NCBI GenBank assembly: GCA_035276085.1
Contig: DATELY010000103.1
Span: 1-12,373 of the forward strand
DNA length: 12,373 nt
Source of the DNA: DATELY01 sp035276085
Lineage (GTDB): Bacteria; Pseudomonadota; Gammaproteobacteria; Steroidobacterales; Steroidobacteraceae
Direction of reading: 5' to 3'
This document shows, piece after piece, positions 1 through 6,976 of this stretch. The notes under the pieces were generated by a model. That model had not been told where the DNA came from. It did not search any database and saw nothing but the letters and a program-made list of their open reading frames with translations. Made by a program: the position numbers and the translations under genes. The stretch's first letter is position 1, and the number at the start of each line of letters is the position of its first letter.

Positions 1-302
1 GTAAGCTGCTTTGTATTGCTTTCGATCTCGCCGTGTTACGTGCGCATCTCGATGACAGATTCCCACGGTTCGTCTACCACGACGGTGTTTTTGAGGCTTT
101 GGACGACAGAAAGAAACGGAACCTACTGTCGGCAATCAGAGATTATTCGACGCTCGGAATTCAGCCAGTTATCACTCTCATAGATTCCGATTTGCCAACT
201 CCAGAGGAGAACGAAGGCTCTCTCTTCAACGACGATGAAGTAGTTCTGACTCTTCACGATGAAAACGATAGCGGCCGACTATTCAAGATGAAGGCATGGT
301 GA
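1..302 (+). CDS. DUF2326-type protein, C-terminal end (5' partial)
   Basis: This is the last 99 codons of a gene that enters from the left edge; the frame is open from base 3, so the GTG at 33 is internal and not a start. The visible protein runs KLLCIAFDLAVLRAHL, then YHDGVFEALDDRKKRNLL, then VITLIDSDLP and VVLTLHDENDSGRLFKM, ending in W. I recognise this as the conserved C-terminus of the DUF2326 family. Full-length members are long coiled-coil ATPase-like proteins, often found in accessory or defence-type loci; that role is family knowledge and cannot be tested here because the ATPase and coiled-coil parts lie outside the window. The stop is TGA at 300-302. By eye the gene is clearly richer in A/T than the genes to its right, which suggests horizontal acquisition. 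It converges on the acvB-type gene with about 160 bases between them. Confidence 0.8.
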   Translation, partial: KLLCIAFDLAVLRAHLDDRFPRFVYHDGVFEALDDRKKRNLLSAIRDYSTLGIQPVITLIDSDLPTPEENEGSLFNDDEVVLTLHDENDSGRLFKMKAW

Positions 303-461
303 GCCGTATAATTTGGTCGTCGACTGCGTCACGCGCCGTGTAAGTTCAGGATTGAGGCGGCACGTCCCATCGTGCTGAATCCAGAAATCGGCGCGGCAGA
401 ACTGTGGCGCGACGTGCTCCCGCTTCGCAAGGGAGGGAACAGAAGCGCAGTCATTGCGTTG

Positions 462-1883
462 CTATGGCCCGCCACTGAGGATCGCTTCGACCAGACGCGC
501 ATAGTCGCCATTGAAATGATGGCCGCCTGGTATGACGACGTTGCGCGCGATGCTGGCCGGCATTTCTGCACACAGCGAATTCTCCTCTTCCGTACCGTGT
601 ATGCAGGTAATGGGCAGTCGATAGCTCGCGATGGTTTGCAGCGCGGGTTTGACCGGTCGGCCTTCGCTGTCCTGGCCAAACCAGCCGCCCACATGGATCT
701 CGAACGTCGCTTCGTGCTCGGGAGCAATCAGGTTCACGCCCTGCACGTGGGCGTGGACGCGTTGCGGCATGCGCGCCACCATCTCGGGCAGCACATCGGC
801 ACCGAACGAATAGCCGATCAGGAGCACACGATTGCGCTGCCACTGCGCCATGTAGTGCTCGATGATGCGTGCGAGGTCTCGCGCAGCGTCATCCGGTTGG
901 CGCTCGTTCCAGAAGTACTTGAGCGTGTTCAGCGCTGTGACCGGGATACCGGCCTGCGCCAGCAGCGTGGCGACTTCCTGGTCGAGTCCGGCCCAACCCC
1001 CATCGCCGGTGAGCAGCACCGCAAAATAGGGCGCCGGCTTGCCTGTGCTCGTCACCTCGATCAGCGGCAGGTCGTTCACCGCAGCGGCCAACATAGGCGC
1101 AGGCGGCGGTGCCAGCTCTCGATAGGCGCTGCGGAGTTGCTCATGCCAGTGATGCCCGACACCAAACCCGTGTCCTACTTTCTTGAGCGGGATGACGCGA
1201 GCGGTGGGAATGTTCGCTGCGAAATTGTTCACGGTGTCGAGCGTGCAGGCCTGATCGGCTTGCCCCTGCAGCACGACCCACGGTGCGCCCAGCGCTTTCA
1301 TCGGCACGAGCGACAAGTGTTCCTTGTGCTGCTTGAACTCGATGCCGCGACCCGGACACAGCCGCCGTTGCAGCGCGAGCTCGCGGCAGAATCCCAGGTT
1401 GATCGCGCCACGAAAGGTGCCTTGCGGCGCCTGTGCGAGCACGGCGTGCGTGAGCGTGGCGCCGGACGAATAGCCTGCGAGCAACGGCACGATGTAGTCG
1501 CGCAGCCGGTAGCGCTTTTCGACTGCGTGAGCGAGCCCTTCGAAGTCGGCCGCGGGATACGCGCAGGATTGGCCGCCGGTGTTGATCGCGTTCAGATACG
1601 GGACAGTCTCGATGCCGACGATGAGCGCGCCTTCGTTCGCGATGAGCTGCGCCATGTCCGCAAAGCCTGGATTCCAGCCGCCATCGCCAGCGGCGAACAC
1701 CACGACATCCTTGATCGGCCCGTTCGGCACGATGGTGTGCACGGTGCCGAAGCGGCCGTACTGGAACGCTTCCTCGTGCGTGTCTTGCTTCATCACGCCC
1801 GTCGGATCCTGCGCCGACGCATCGCACGCCAACGCGCACAGCAGCAGCGTCGCAAGCCACCGCCTCATCGAATGCCAACTCAT
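462..1883 (-). CDS. acvB: AcvB/VirJ-family periplasmic aminoacyl-phosphatidylglycerol hydrolase
   Basis: A 473-residue protein. The ATG at 1883-1881 overlaps the mprF stop (ATGA), and AAGGAG lies 11 bases upstream, so I choose it over the ATG at 1868, which has no ribosome site. Residues 6-24 form a signal peptide (RRWLATLLLCALACDASAQ), so the protein is probably periplasmic. The C-terminal VirJ domain (about 284-470) has LTGDGGW (291-297), the nucleophile elbow GYSFG with Ser359, and GGHHF with His455/456. The N-terminal half repeats the same pattern: GDGGW at 66-70, GYSSG with Ser139 and GHGFG at 237-241, so the protein looks like two hydrolase-like modules. In Agrobacterium, AcvB hydrolyses lysyl-phosphatidylglycerol made by LpiA (an MprF) encoded beside it; Pseudomonas PA0919/PA0920 is a comparable alanyl-PG pair. 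Coupling to mprF here supports the same job. Which amino acid is removed cannot be read from the sequence. Confidence 0.9.
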   Translation of the reverse strand: MSWHSMRRWLATLLLCALACDASAQDPTGVMKQDTHEEAFQYGRFGTVHTIVPNGPIKDVVVFAAGDGGWNPGFADMAQLIANEGALIVGIETVPYLNAINTGGQSCAYPAADFEGLAHAVEKRYRLRDYIVPLLAGYSSGATLTHAVLAQAPQGTFRGAINLGFCRELALQRRLCPGRGIEFKQHKEHLSLVPMKALGAPWVVLQGQADQACTLDTVNNFAANIPTARVIPLKKVGHGFGVGHHWHEQLRSAYRELAPPPAPMLAAAVNDLPLIEVTSTGKPAPYFAVLLTGDGGWAGLDQEVATLLAQAGIPVTALNTLKYFWNERQPDDAARDLARIIEHYMAQWQRNRVLLIGYSFGADVLPEMVARMPQRVHAHVQGVNLIAPEHEATFEIHVGGWFGQDSEGRPVKPALQTIASYRLPITCIHGTEEENSLCAEMPASIARNVVIPGGHHFNGDYARLVEAILSGGP

Positions 1884-4450
1884 TTCGACACGATCTCCTT
1901 CAGCCCACCCGCAATCAAGCTCGTCACGTCCACCAGCACGCGCGGCAATGCCAGGCCGCCGGGCGTTGCGAGATAGCGCGGCTCCCATACCGGATAGAAT
2001 TTTTCTTTGTAGCGCCGCAAGCCTTCGAAATTGTAGAAGTGCTCGCCAAGATCGAAGACGAGATTGCCCATGCGGTGCCACGCGGGCGCCAGCGGGTGTT
2101 GCTCCAGCCCGGAGAGCGGTGCCATGCCGAGATTGAACCATCGATACCCTTCCGCCTTGCCCCACAACATCAGCTCGATGAACAGGTAATCCATGACGTA
2201 GCGCGGCGCCGCCGCCGACTGCCGCATGAGATCGATGGACAGCTCTTCGCGGTTGCCTGACGCCCAGATGTTGGTGAACGCGACGATGCGCCCACCGACA
2301 CGCACGAGCCCCACGGGAAAGTTCGCGAGATACTGCGGACTGAAGTAGCCCACCGAGAAGCGCTTTTCGCTCGTTGCCTTCGTGGCCAGCCATTCATCCG
2401 AGATGGCGCGCAGCTCGTCCATCAGGGCTGGCACCGCGGAGGCCGGCAGGACTTCGAAGCTGGCGCCCTCGCGCTCGGCTTTGCGTCGCACGGTGCGCAG
2501 ATCTGCGCGCCGGCTGCCGTCCAGGCCGAAGTCACCCAGCGGCACACGGGCTTCTTCACCCAGCTTCAACAGCGCGAGCCCGAGGTCGACGTAGAGCGGC
2601 AGACATTCGGGCGTCACTTGATAGAACACCGTCCAGCCATCGTGCTGATCGCTCAGCTCACGAAACGTCCACGCGAGCTCGAGCGCCTGGCGCTGCGGCC
2701 CGACCGGATCGGCCATGGCGATCCAGCTGCGGCCGGAGATCTGATACATCAGGAACGCGTTGCCGTCCGGATGCAGCAGCAGACGCTTGTCATCGAGCAG
2801 CGCGAGATTCGCACTGGCACGCTCCGCTTGCGCAACGATCGGTTTGACCTGTTCCATGGCAACCGCGTCATGCGTGCTCGGCCCGGGCTTGGCCGGCGAC
2901 AACCAGTTGAGAAGACCGAACGCCGCCGCGAGCACGCTCACGACCAAGGACGCACGCAGCATGCGCGGCGCATCTGCGGAGAATGCGAACGTCCACCAGA
3001 GCTCGTGCGAGTACTCGACGTGGCGGTGGGCGAGCAGTCCGATCCACACCACGGCTGCAACGGTGATCGTCAGCCCGGACAGCCATTGCGGCGTGAAGCG
3101 ACTGCTGAGCAGATTGGCCTGGCGATAGAACGCATCGCGGCCCGCGTAGAGCAGCAGTGCAACGGCCAACGCGATGAGCGCTTCTTCGTAGTCGAAGCCC
3201 TTCAACAGCGAGAACACTGCGCCGGCGAGCAGCAGGACCACAGCCAGTTGCCACGCCAGTTGCACCCGCCGAAATAACGCGCGCGACAGAATCACCAGCC
3301 CCAAACCCGCGATGCTGCCGAGCAGATGCGAGAGCTCGATGACGGGCAGCGGCGCGAAACGGCTGATGACGTCGACGCGAGCACCGATGCTCTGCGTCGC
3401 ACCCGACACCAGCAGCACTCCGCCCGCGACGAACACGGCCGCTCCCAACGTCTGCGGCGCCACGGCCGAGAGCCAGTCGCGCGCCACGCCGGCCACTGCC
3501 TTGATGCGATGTGCGTGCAGCCATGCTTCATGCACTGCCAGCAGCACGACTGCCACGGCGAGCGGCAGCAAGTAATACACGGCGCGATAGGCAAGCAGCG
3601 CGGCCAGCAGTTGGTCCGCGGGAACCCGCGGCATGGCCAGCAGCACCAGCGATTCGAGCACACCGATACCGCCGGGCACGTTCGAGATGAGCACCGCAAA
3701 GATGGCGAGCACATACACGGCGAGAAACGCCGCATAGGGAATCGGAGCTGTTTCCGGCAGCAGGACATACAGCGCTGCGGCGGCGAAACACAGATCGACG
3801 GCGGCCACCACCACCTGACCGAGGGTGAGCGGCAAGCTCGGCAGCGTGAACGACCAATTGCGAAAGGCGATGGGTCGGCGCAGCGACACCCAGGCGAAGT
3901 ACGCGAGCAACGCGAGCGTCAGCGCGATGCCCAAGGCATGTGCCGTCGGCGTCGACACATGCAGCACGAGTGCCGCTTCCTGCGCTTCCGCCAGCAGCGC
4001 GAAAGCAATCAGCGCGACTGCGCCGAGCGCCGTCGTCAGCATGCCCATGGAGCTGATCATCACGACTTGAGTGGCGCTCGCGCCGGCCGCGCCATACATG
4101 CGGATGCGAATGGCCGCGCCGGTCAACGTGGCGAAACCGACGTTGTGGCCGACGGCGAATGCCATGAACGAGGTCGTGGCCGTGCGCCTCAGGCTCACTT
4201 CGTGGCCCACATATTTGAGCCCGAGGAAGTCGTAGCCGACGAGCATGAGATAGCTGGCCGCCGTGAACGCCAGCGCGAGCCACAGGCTCTGGGACGGCGT
4301 CTCACGCAGGTGCTGCAGGATGTCCCGCAGGTGGTACTTCTCGAGCGTGCCGTGCAGAACGGACAGCACGATGGAAAAGATCACGAGCGATGCGGCCGCA
4401 CCCAACCAACGCGGCCAACGCCGCCCGGACCCAGCGCTGGCGGCGCTCAT
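1880..4450 (-). CDS. mprF: Bifunctional aminoacyl-phosphatidylglycerol synthase/flippase MprF
   Basis: An 856-residue inner-membrane protein of normal MprF length. Residues about 15-515 are a many-helix flippase region; they include the conserved stretch around residues 95-125 (FMAFAVGHNVGF, then RIRMYGAAGAS) and NVPGGIGVLES at about 256-266. Residues about 530-850 are the cytoplasmic DUF2156 synthetase domain: WIAMADPVG, RADLRTVRRKAEREG, FTNIWASGNREELSIDLM, WFNLGMAPLSGLE and GLRRYKEKFYPVWEPRYLA. The family transfers lysine or alanine from charged tRNA to phosphatidylglycerol and flips the product outward, which lowers surface negative charge and gives resistance to cationic peptides. Substrate is not decided by these motifs. 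The ATG at 4450 has no clear ribosome site upstream, so the start is less certain than the identity. It is the first gene of an operon with acvB and diverges from the phytase-like gene. Confidence 0.95.
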   Translation of the reverse strand: MSAASAGSGRRWPRWLGAAASLVIFSIVLSVLHGTLEKYHLRDILQHLRETPSQSLWLALAFTAASYLMLVGYDFLGLKYVGHEVSLRRTATTSFMAFAVGHNVGFATLTGAAIRIRMYGAAGASATQVVMISSMGMLTTALGAVALIAFALLAEAQEAALVLHVSTPTAHALGIALTLALLAYFAWVSLRRPIAFRNWSFTLPSLPLTLGQVVVAAVDLCFAAAALYVLLPETAPIPYAAFLAVYVLAIFAVLISNVPGGIGVLESLVLLAMPRVPADQLLAALLAYRAVYYLLPLAVAVVLLAVHEAWLHAHRIKAVAGVARDWLSAVAPQTLGAAVFVAGGVLLVSGATQSIGARVDVISRFAPLPVIELSHLLGSIAGLGLVILSRALFRRVQLAWQLAVVLLLAGAVFSLLKGFDYEEALIALAVALLLYAGRDAFYRQANLLSSRFTPQWLSGLTITVAAVVWIGLLAHRHVEYSHELWWTFAFSADAPRMLRASLVVSVLAAAFGLLNWLSPAKPGPSTHDAVAMEQVKPIVAQAERASANLALLDDKRLLLHPDGNAFLMYQISGRSWIAMADPVGPQRQALELAWTFRELSDQHDGWTVFYQVTPECLPLYVDLGLALLKLGEEARVPLGDFGLDGSRRADLRTVRRKAEREGASFEVLPASAVPALMDELRAISDEWLATKATSEKRFSVGYFSPQYLANFPVGLVRVGGRIVAFTNIWASGNREELSIDLMRQSAAAPRYVMDYLFIELMLWGKAEGYRWFNLGMAPLSGLEQHPLAPAWHRMGNLVFDLGEHFYNFEGLRRYKEKFYPVWEPRYLATPGGLALPRVLVDVTSLIAGGLKEIVSK

Positions 4451-4679
4451 ACGCGTCGGCCCACACGAGCAATCTGTGCTGCTGCTTGCACCCGGCCGCG
4501 GACCGTCTGGCGATCGATCCCCGGCGCCGCGGTGTTGTCATGACCCGTCATCCCGTCCTCCGTTCAGCCACCCGGCTGCGAACAGTACAGGGACCTGCTC
4601 CGCGTTGTCGCTCAGTTGTCACAAACCCCACCTATGTTCCCCGCCTTCTTCGAATAACAGCGTCTCGCAGAGGCCATCC
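4451..4679. promoter_or_regulatory. Divergent spacer between mprF and the phytase-like gene
   Basis: This 229-base spacer must hold the promoters for both flanking genes. I see no convincing -35/-10 pair: TTGTCA at 4616-4621 is followed by TATGTT at 4633-4638 with only 11 bases between. Three GTCA/TGAC half-sites cluster at 4537-4551 (GTCATGACCCGTCAT), including the 8-base palindrome GTCATGAC and ATGAC-CC-GTCAT. These could form an operator, but this is weak. Confidence 0.25.
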
Positions 4680-6188
4680 ATGCGTTTGAAAGTGCTCGCC
4701 GCGGCCGTTGCCGCGGTCCTGGGTTCGGTGTCGGCTCAATCCACGATGGCAGCGCCGCAATTCGTGAACGGTGTCGTCATTGCAGGTGACACGCTCGATC
4801 GCACGCGGCTGCCGGGTGCAAACCAAGGGCGCTTCGGCTTCTTTTCCGATCTCTACTATGACGGCGAGCGCAATGAGTGGTGGGCACTGTCGGACCGCGG
4901 GCCCGGCGGCGGCCTGCTGGATTACTCGACCCGTCTGCAATTGCTCGACATCGATCTGAACAAGAAGACGGGCGCGATCGAGAAAGTGAAGATCAGGGAG
5001 ACGGTCAAGCTCACCGATCCGTTCGGCTTGCTGGCTGCGCCGGACAACCCCGGTGTGGGTGAGCCTCGCGCAATGAACGGACTCAATCCGCTGGAGCTCA
5101 ATGGCTCGGTCGGCCTCCTCGGCCGCAGCTTCGATCCGGAAGGTCTGGTCGTCGATCCCCGCTTCGGCACGTTCATCGTGTCCGATGAGTACGGTCCTTC
5201 CGTGTACGTGTTCGGTCGTCACGGCCGGCTGCTGAAAGTATTCCAGACGCCGGAGAACCTGCGACCCAGGTTGGCTGATGGCACCACGCTGGACTATGTC
5301 TCCGACCGCGCCGTTACACGCTTCGGCCGGCAGGACAACCGCGGCTTCGAAGGCATCGCGATTTCGCCCGACGGCAGTCGCCTCTACGCAGTCTTGCAGG
5401 ATCCGCTGGTGAATGAGCCCGGTCCGAACAATGGGCGCGATGGGCGCAACGTGCGCATCGTCGCGTTCGACAACAACTGGTGGAGCCCGACGTACGGCAA
5501 GAGCATCGCGCAGTACGTGTATCAGCTCGAAGCGCAAGCGGATGTGCGCGCCCGCATCCTCGCTGCGGGTGGCAGCGCGAGCGCCACCGATCCGCGCCAA
5601 GGCCGCAACATCGGCCTGTCCGCGATCGTGGCGATCAACGCGCACGAGTTCCTCGTGCTCGAACGCGACAACCGCGGCATCGGCGTCGATGACCCCAAGG
5701 GGGCCAATGTCGTTGGCTCCAAGCGCGTGTTCAAGATCGACATCCGCGGAGCGACCGATGTGTCGAAGGTCACGCTGCCTGCCGACGCATTGCCCGCGGA
5801 CATCGTGCCGGTGAGCAAGTCGGGTGTGTTCATCGACCTCGCCGCGAACACGCTGCTGCCGAACGGCAAGCTGGCGGAGAAGTGGGAAGGTCTTGCGATC
5901 GGGCCGCGGCTGAAGGACGGCAGTCGCGCGATCATCGCCGGCAACGACAACGACTACTCCGTGACTCAGACAGGCGCGGGCACTCAGTACGATGTGTACG
6001 TGGACTTCATGGGCGGCACCGTGCAACGCGACCTCGATCGACCGACCCGGCTCGATGGCGTGGAGATCGGCGCGCCGCCGACGGGCTACTCGCTGTTACC
6101 TGGCGTGTTGCACTCGTATCGAGTTCCTGCCGCGGACCTGCCGCGCTATGTGGCACCGGGCTTCGGCACGGGACGCGATCGCGACTGA
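4680..6188 (+). CDS. Secreted esterase-like activity of phytase family protein
   Basis: A 502-residue protein. The open frame extends further upstream, but the ATG at 4680 begins a clear signal peptide (MRLKVLAAAVAAVLGSVSAQ, then STMAA) and has AGAGG 7 bases before it, so I start there. The mature part matches the phytase-like (PF13449) beta-propeller family: FSDLYYDGERNEWWALSDRG (54-73) followed by GPGGG, GRSFDPEGLVVDP (148-160), FIVSDEYGPSVYVF just after, NRGFEGIAISPDG (from 220) and KWEGLAIGPRLKDG near the C-terminus. The family is named from limited esterase/phytase-like evidence; the substrate of this member is unknown, and phosphatase action on phytate is not established. Likely periplasmic or extracellular. 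It ends 43 bases inside the 3' end of the convergent cysteine-cluster gene. No partner in the same orientation lies nearby. Confidence 0.88.
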   Translation: MRLKVLAAAVAAVLGSVSAQSTMAAPQFVNGVVIAGDTLDRTRLPGANQGRFGFFSDLYYDGERNEWWALSDRGPGGGLLDYSTRLQLLDIDLNKKTGAIEKVKIRETVKLTDPFGLLAAPDNPGVGEPRAMNGLNPLELNGSVGLLGRSFDPEGLVVDPRFGTFIVSDEYGPSVYVFGRHGRLLKVFQTPENLRPRLADGTTLDYVSDRAVTRFGRQDNRGFEGIAISPDGSRLYAVLQDPLVNEPGPNNGRDGRNVRIVAFDNNWWSPTYGKSIAQYVYQLEAQADVRARILAAGGSASATDPRQGRNIGLSAIVAINAHEFLVLERDNRGIGVDDPKGANVVGSKRVFKIDIRGATDVSKVTLPADALPADIVPVSKSGVFIDLAANTLLPNGKLAEKWEGLAIGPRLKDGSRAIIAGNDNDYSVTQTGAGTQYDVYVDFMGGTVQRDLDRPTRLDGVEIGAPPTGYSLLPGVLHSYRVPAADLPRYVAPGFGTGRDRD

Positions 6189-6889
6189 GCGCTCTCGTCG
6201 AAGCGACGACTCGCGTTGGCGATCGCAGAGGCCACGTCTGCTGCGCTTCGTCCCGTGAGGGTGTCCTCGAGGAAGACCTCATGGCACTTGACCGCGAGCA
6301 CGGCGATGCCGCTCGGGTTCTTCGGCAAGCGCTGCTCTGGAAACTCGGCGTGATGTTCAAGGATGAACGTCGCCGCCGCCCGCACCGCACGATGCGCGGC
6401 ACGATCCTGCTCGGATGCATACGTGAAGCGCCACTCGCGCACGCGCTGGTTGATCACCGGCTTGGTATCGCCCGCATCGATGCCAGCGGCGGCGAACACC
6501 CGGCAGTCGTAGTCGCGACACGTCTGCGGGCGGTGTGAGTAGATGGAACACTGTCCCGCCCGCAGCATCGGACAGCGACCGTCCGGCAGATACCCCATCG
6601 CTTTGACGCCTGCGCCGAACGACGACACGCGGGTCAACAGCTGGGCGGGAATAGCCGCGAGCGCTTGCGTGTCCTCCGGCCGCACGAGAATCGAATAGGA
6701 CGACACGCAGCAGCCGACGCACTCCCCGCAAGGCACGTGGGTACCGCCGTATCCGCGCAAGGATTCGCGGAATTCGACCAGCCATGCACCGAAGGCGCCG
6801 GCATCGACGGAGACAGTCGGGGGTGTCTCGGTCTCCGGGGTCATGAACGGAGAATCATTCGGGGACGCGGTCACCTCGCCTTTTTGCAC
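6146..6889 (-). CDS. YkgJ-family cysteine cluster (CxxCxxCC) protein
   Basis: A 247-residue protein from the GTG at 6889. The family signature is CGECVGCC (Cys54, 57, 60, 61), followed by a second cluster GRCPMLRAGQCSIYSHRPQT then CRDYDCR (Cys106, 114, 124, 129), the standard layout of the UPF0153/YkgJ group, thought to bind zinc or an Fe-S cluster. Its biochemical role is unknown. No signal peptide or membrane helix is seen, so it is probably cytoplasmic. The start is uncertain: the GTG has only a weak GAGG 10 bases upstream, and an ATG at 6844 (232 residues) has none; both lie before the conserved region, which begins near FRESLRGYGG. The 3' end overlaps the phytase-like gene by 43 bases in convergent orientation. 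Confidence 0.85.
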   Translation of the reverse strand: MQKGEVTASPNDSPFMTPETETPPTVSVDAGAFGAWLVEFRESLRGYGGTHVPCGECVGCCVSSYSILVRPEDTQALAAIPAQLLTRVSSFGAGVKAMGYLPDGRCPMLRAGQCSIYSHRPQTCRDYDCRVFAAAGIDAGDTKPVINQRVREWRFTYASEQDRAAHRAVRAAATFILEHHAEFPEQRLPKNPSGIAVLAVKCHEVFLEDTLTGRSAADVASAIANASRRFDESAQSRSRPVPKPGAT

Positions 6890-6976
6890 TCACCCAGCGC
6901 CTCAAGCAAGATGCCGCCCCACCGCACCGGCGAGCCCGGTGCCACTCGACAATAAAAATTCGGGAGCCGCACGTGC
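6890..6976. promoter_or_regulatory. Divergent spacer with a perfect 7-base-pair inverted repeat
   Basis: The 87-base gap between the divergent cysteine-cluster and DUF2339 genes holds GCACCGG (6924-6930), a 5-base loop and CCGGTGC (6936-6942), then an A-rich stretch (AATAAAAATT, 6951-6960). The A/T patch is a plausible promoter core and the inverted repeat a possible operator or hairpin. Neither is proven. Confidence 0.3.

Noticed and set aside
417..435. CTCCC...GGGAG stem downstream of acvB as a terminator
   Set aside because: A five-base stem with a nine-base loop and no T-run on either strand is too weak to call.
372..1976. A 534-codon plus-strand frame over the acvB gene
   Set aside because: Composition is Arg/His-rich and domain-free, while the opposite strand encodes a recognisable AcvB/VirJ protein.
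3326..4543. A 405-codon plus-strand frame over mprF
   Set aside because: Low-complexity Arg/Gln/His sequence opposite a well-supported mprF reading frame.
4616..4638. TTGTCA and TATGTT as a sigma-70 promoter for the phytase-like gene
   Set aside because: The 11-base spacing is far short of the usual 16-18.
4632..6026. A 464-codon minus-strand frame over the phytase-like gene
   Set aside because: No family resemblance, and the plus-strand gene has a signal peptide and conserved motifs.
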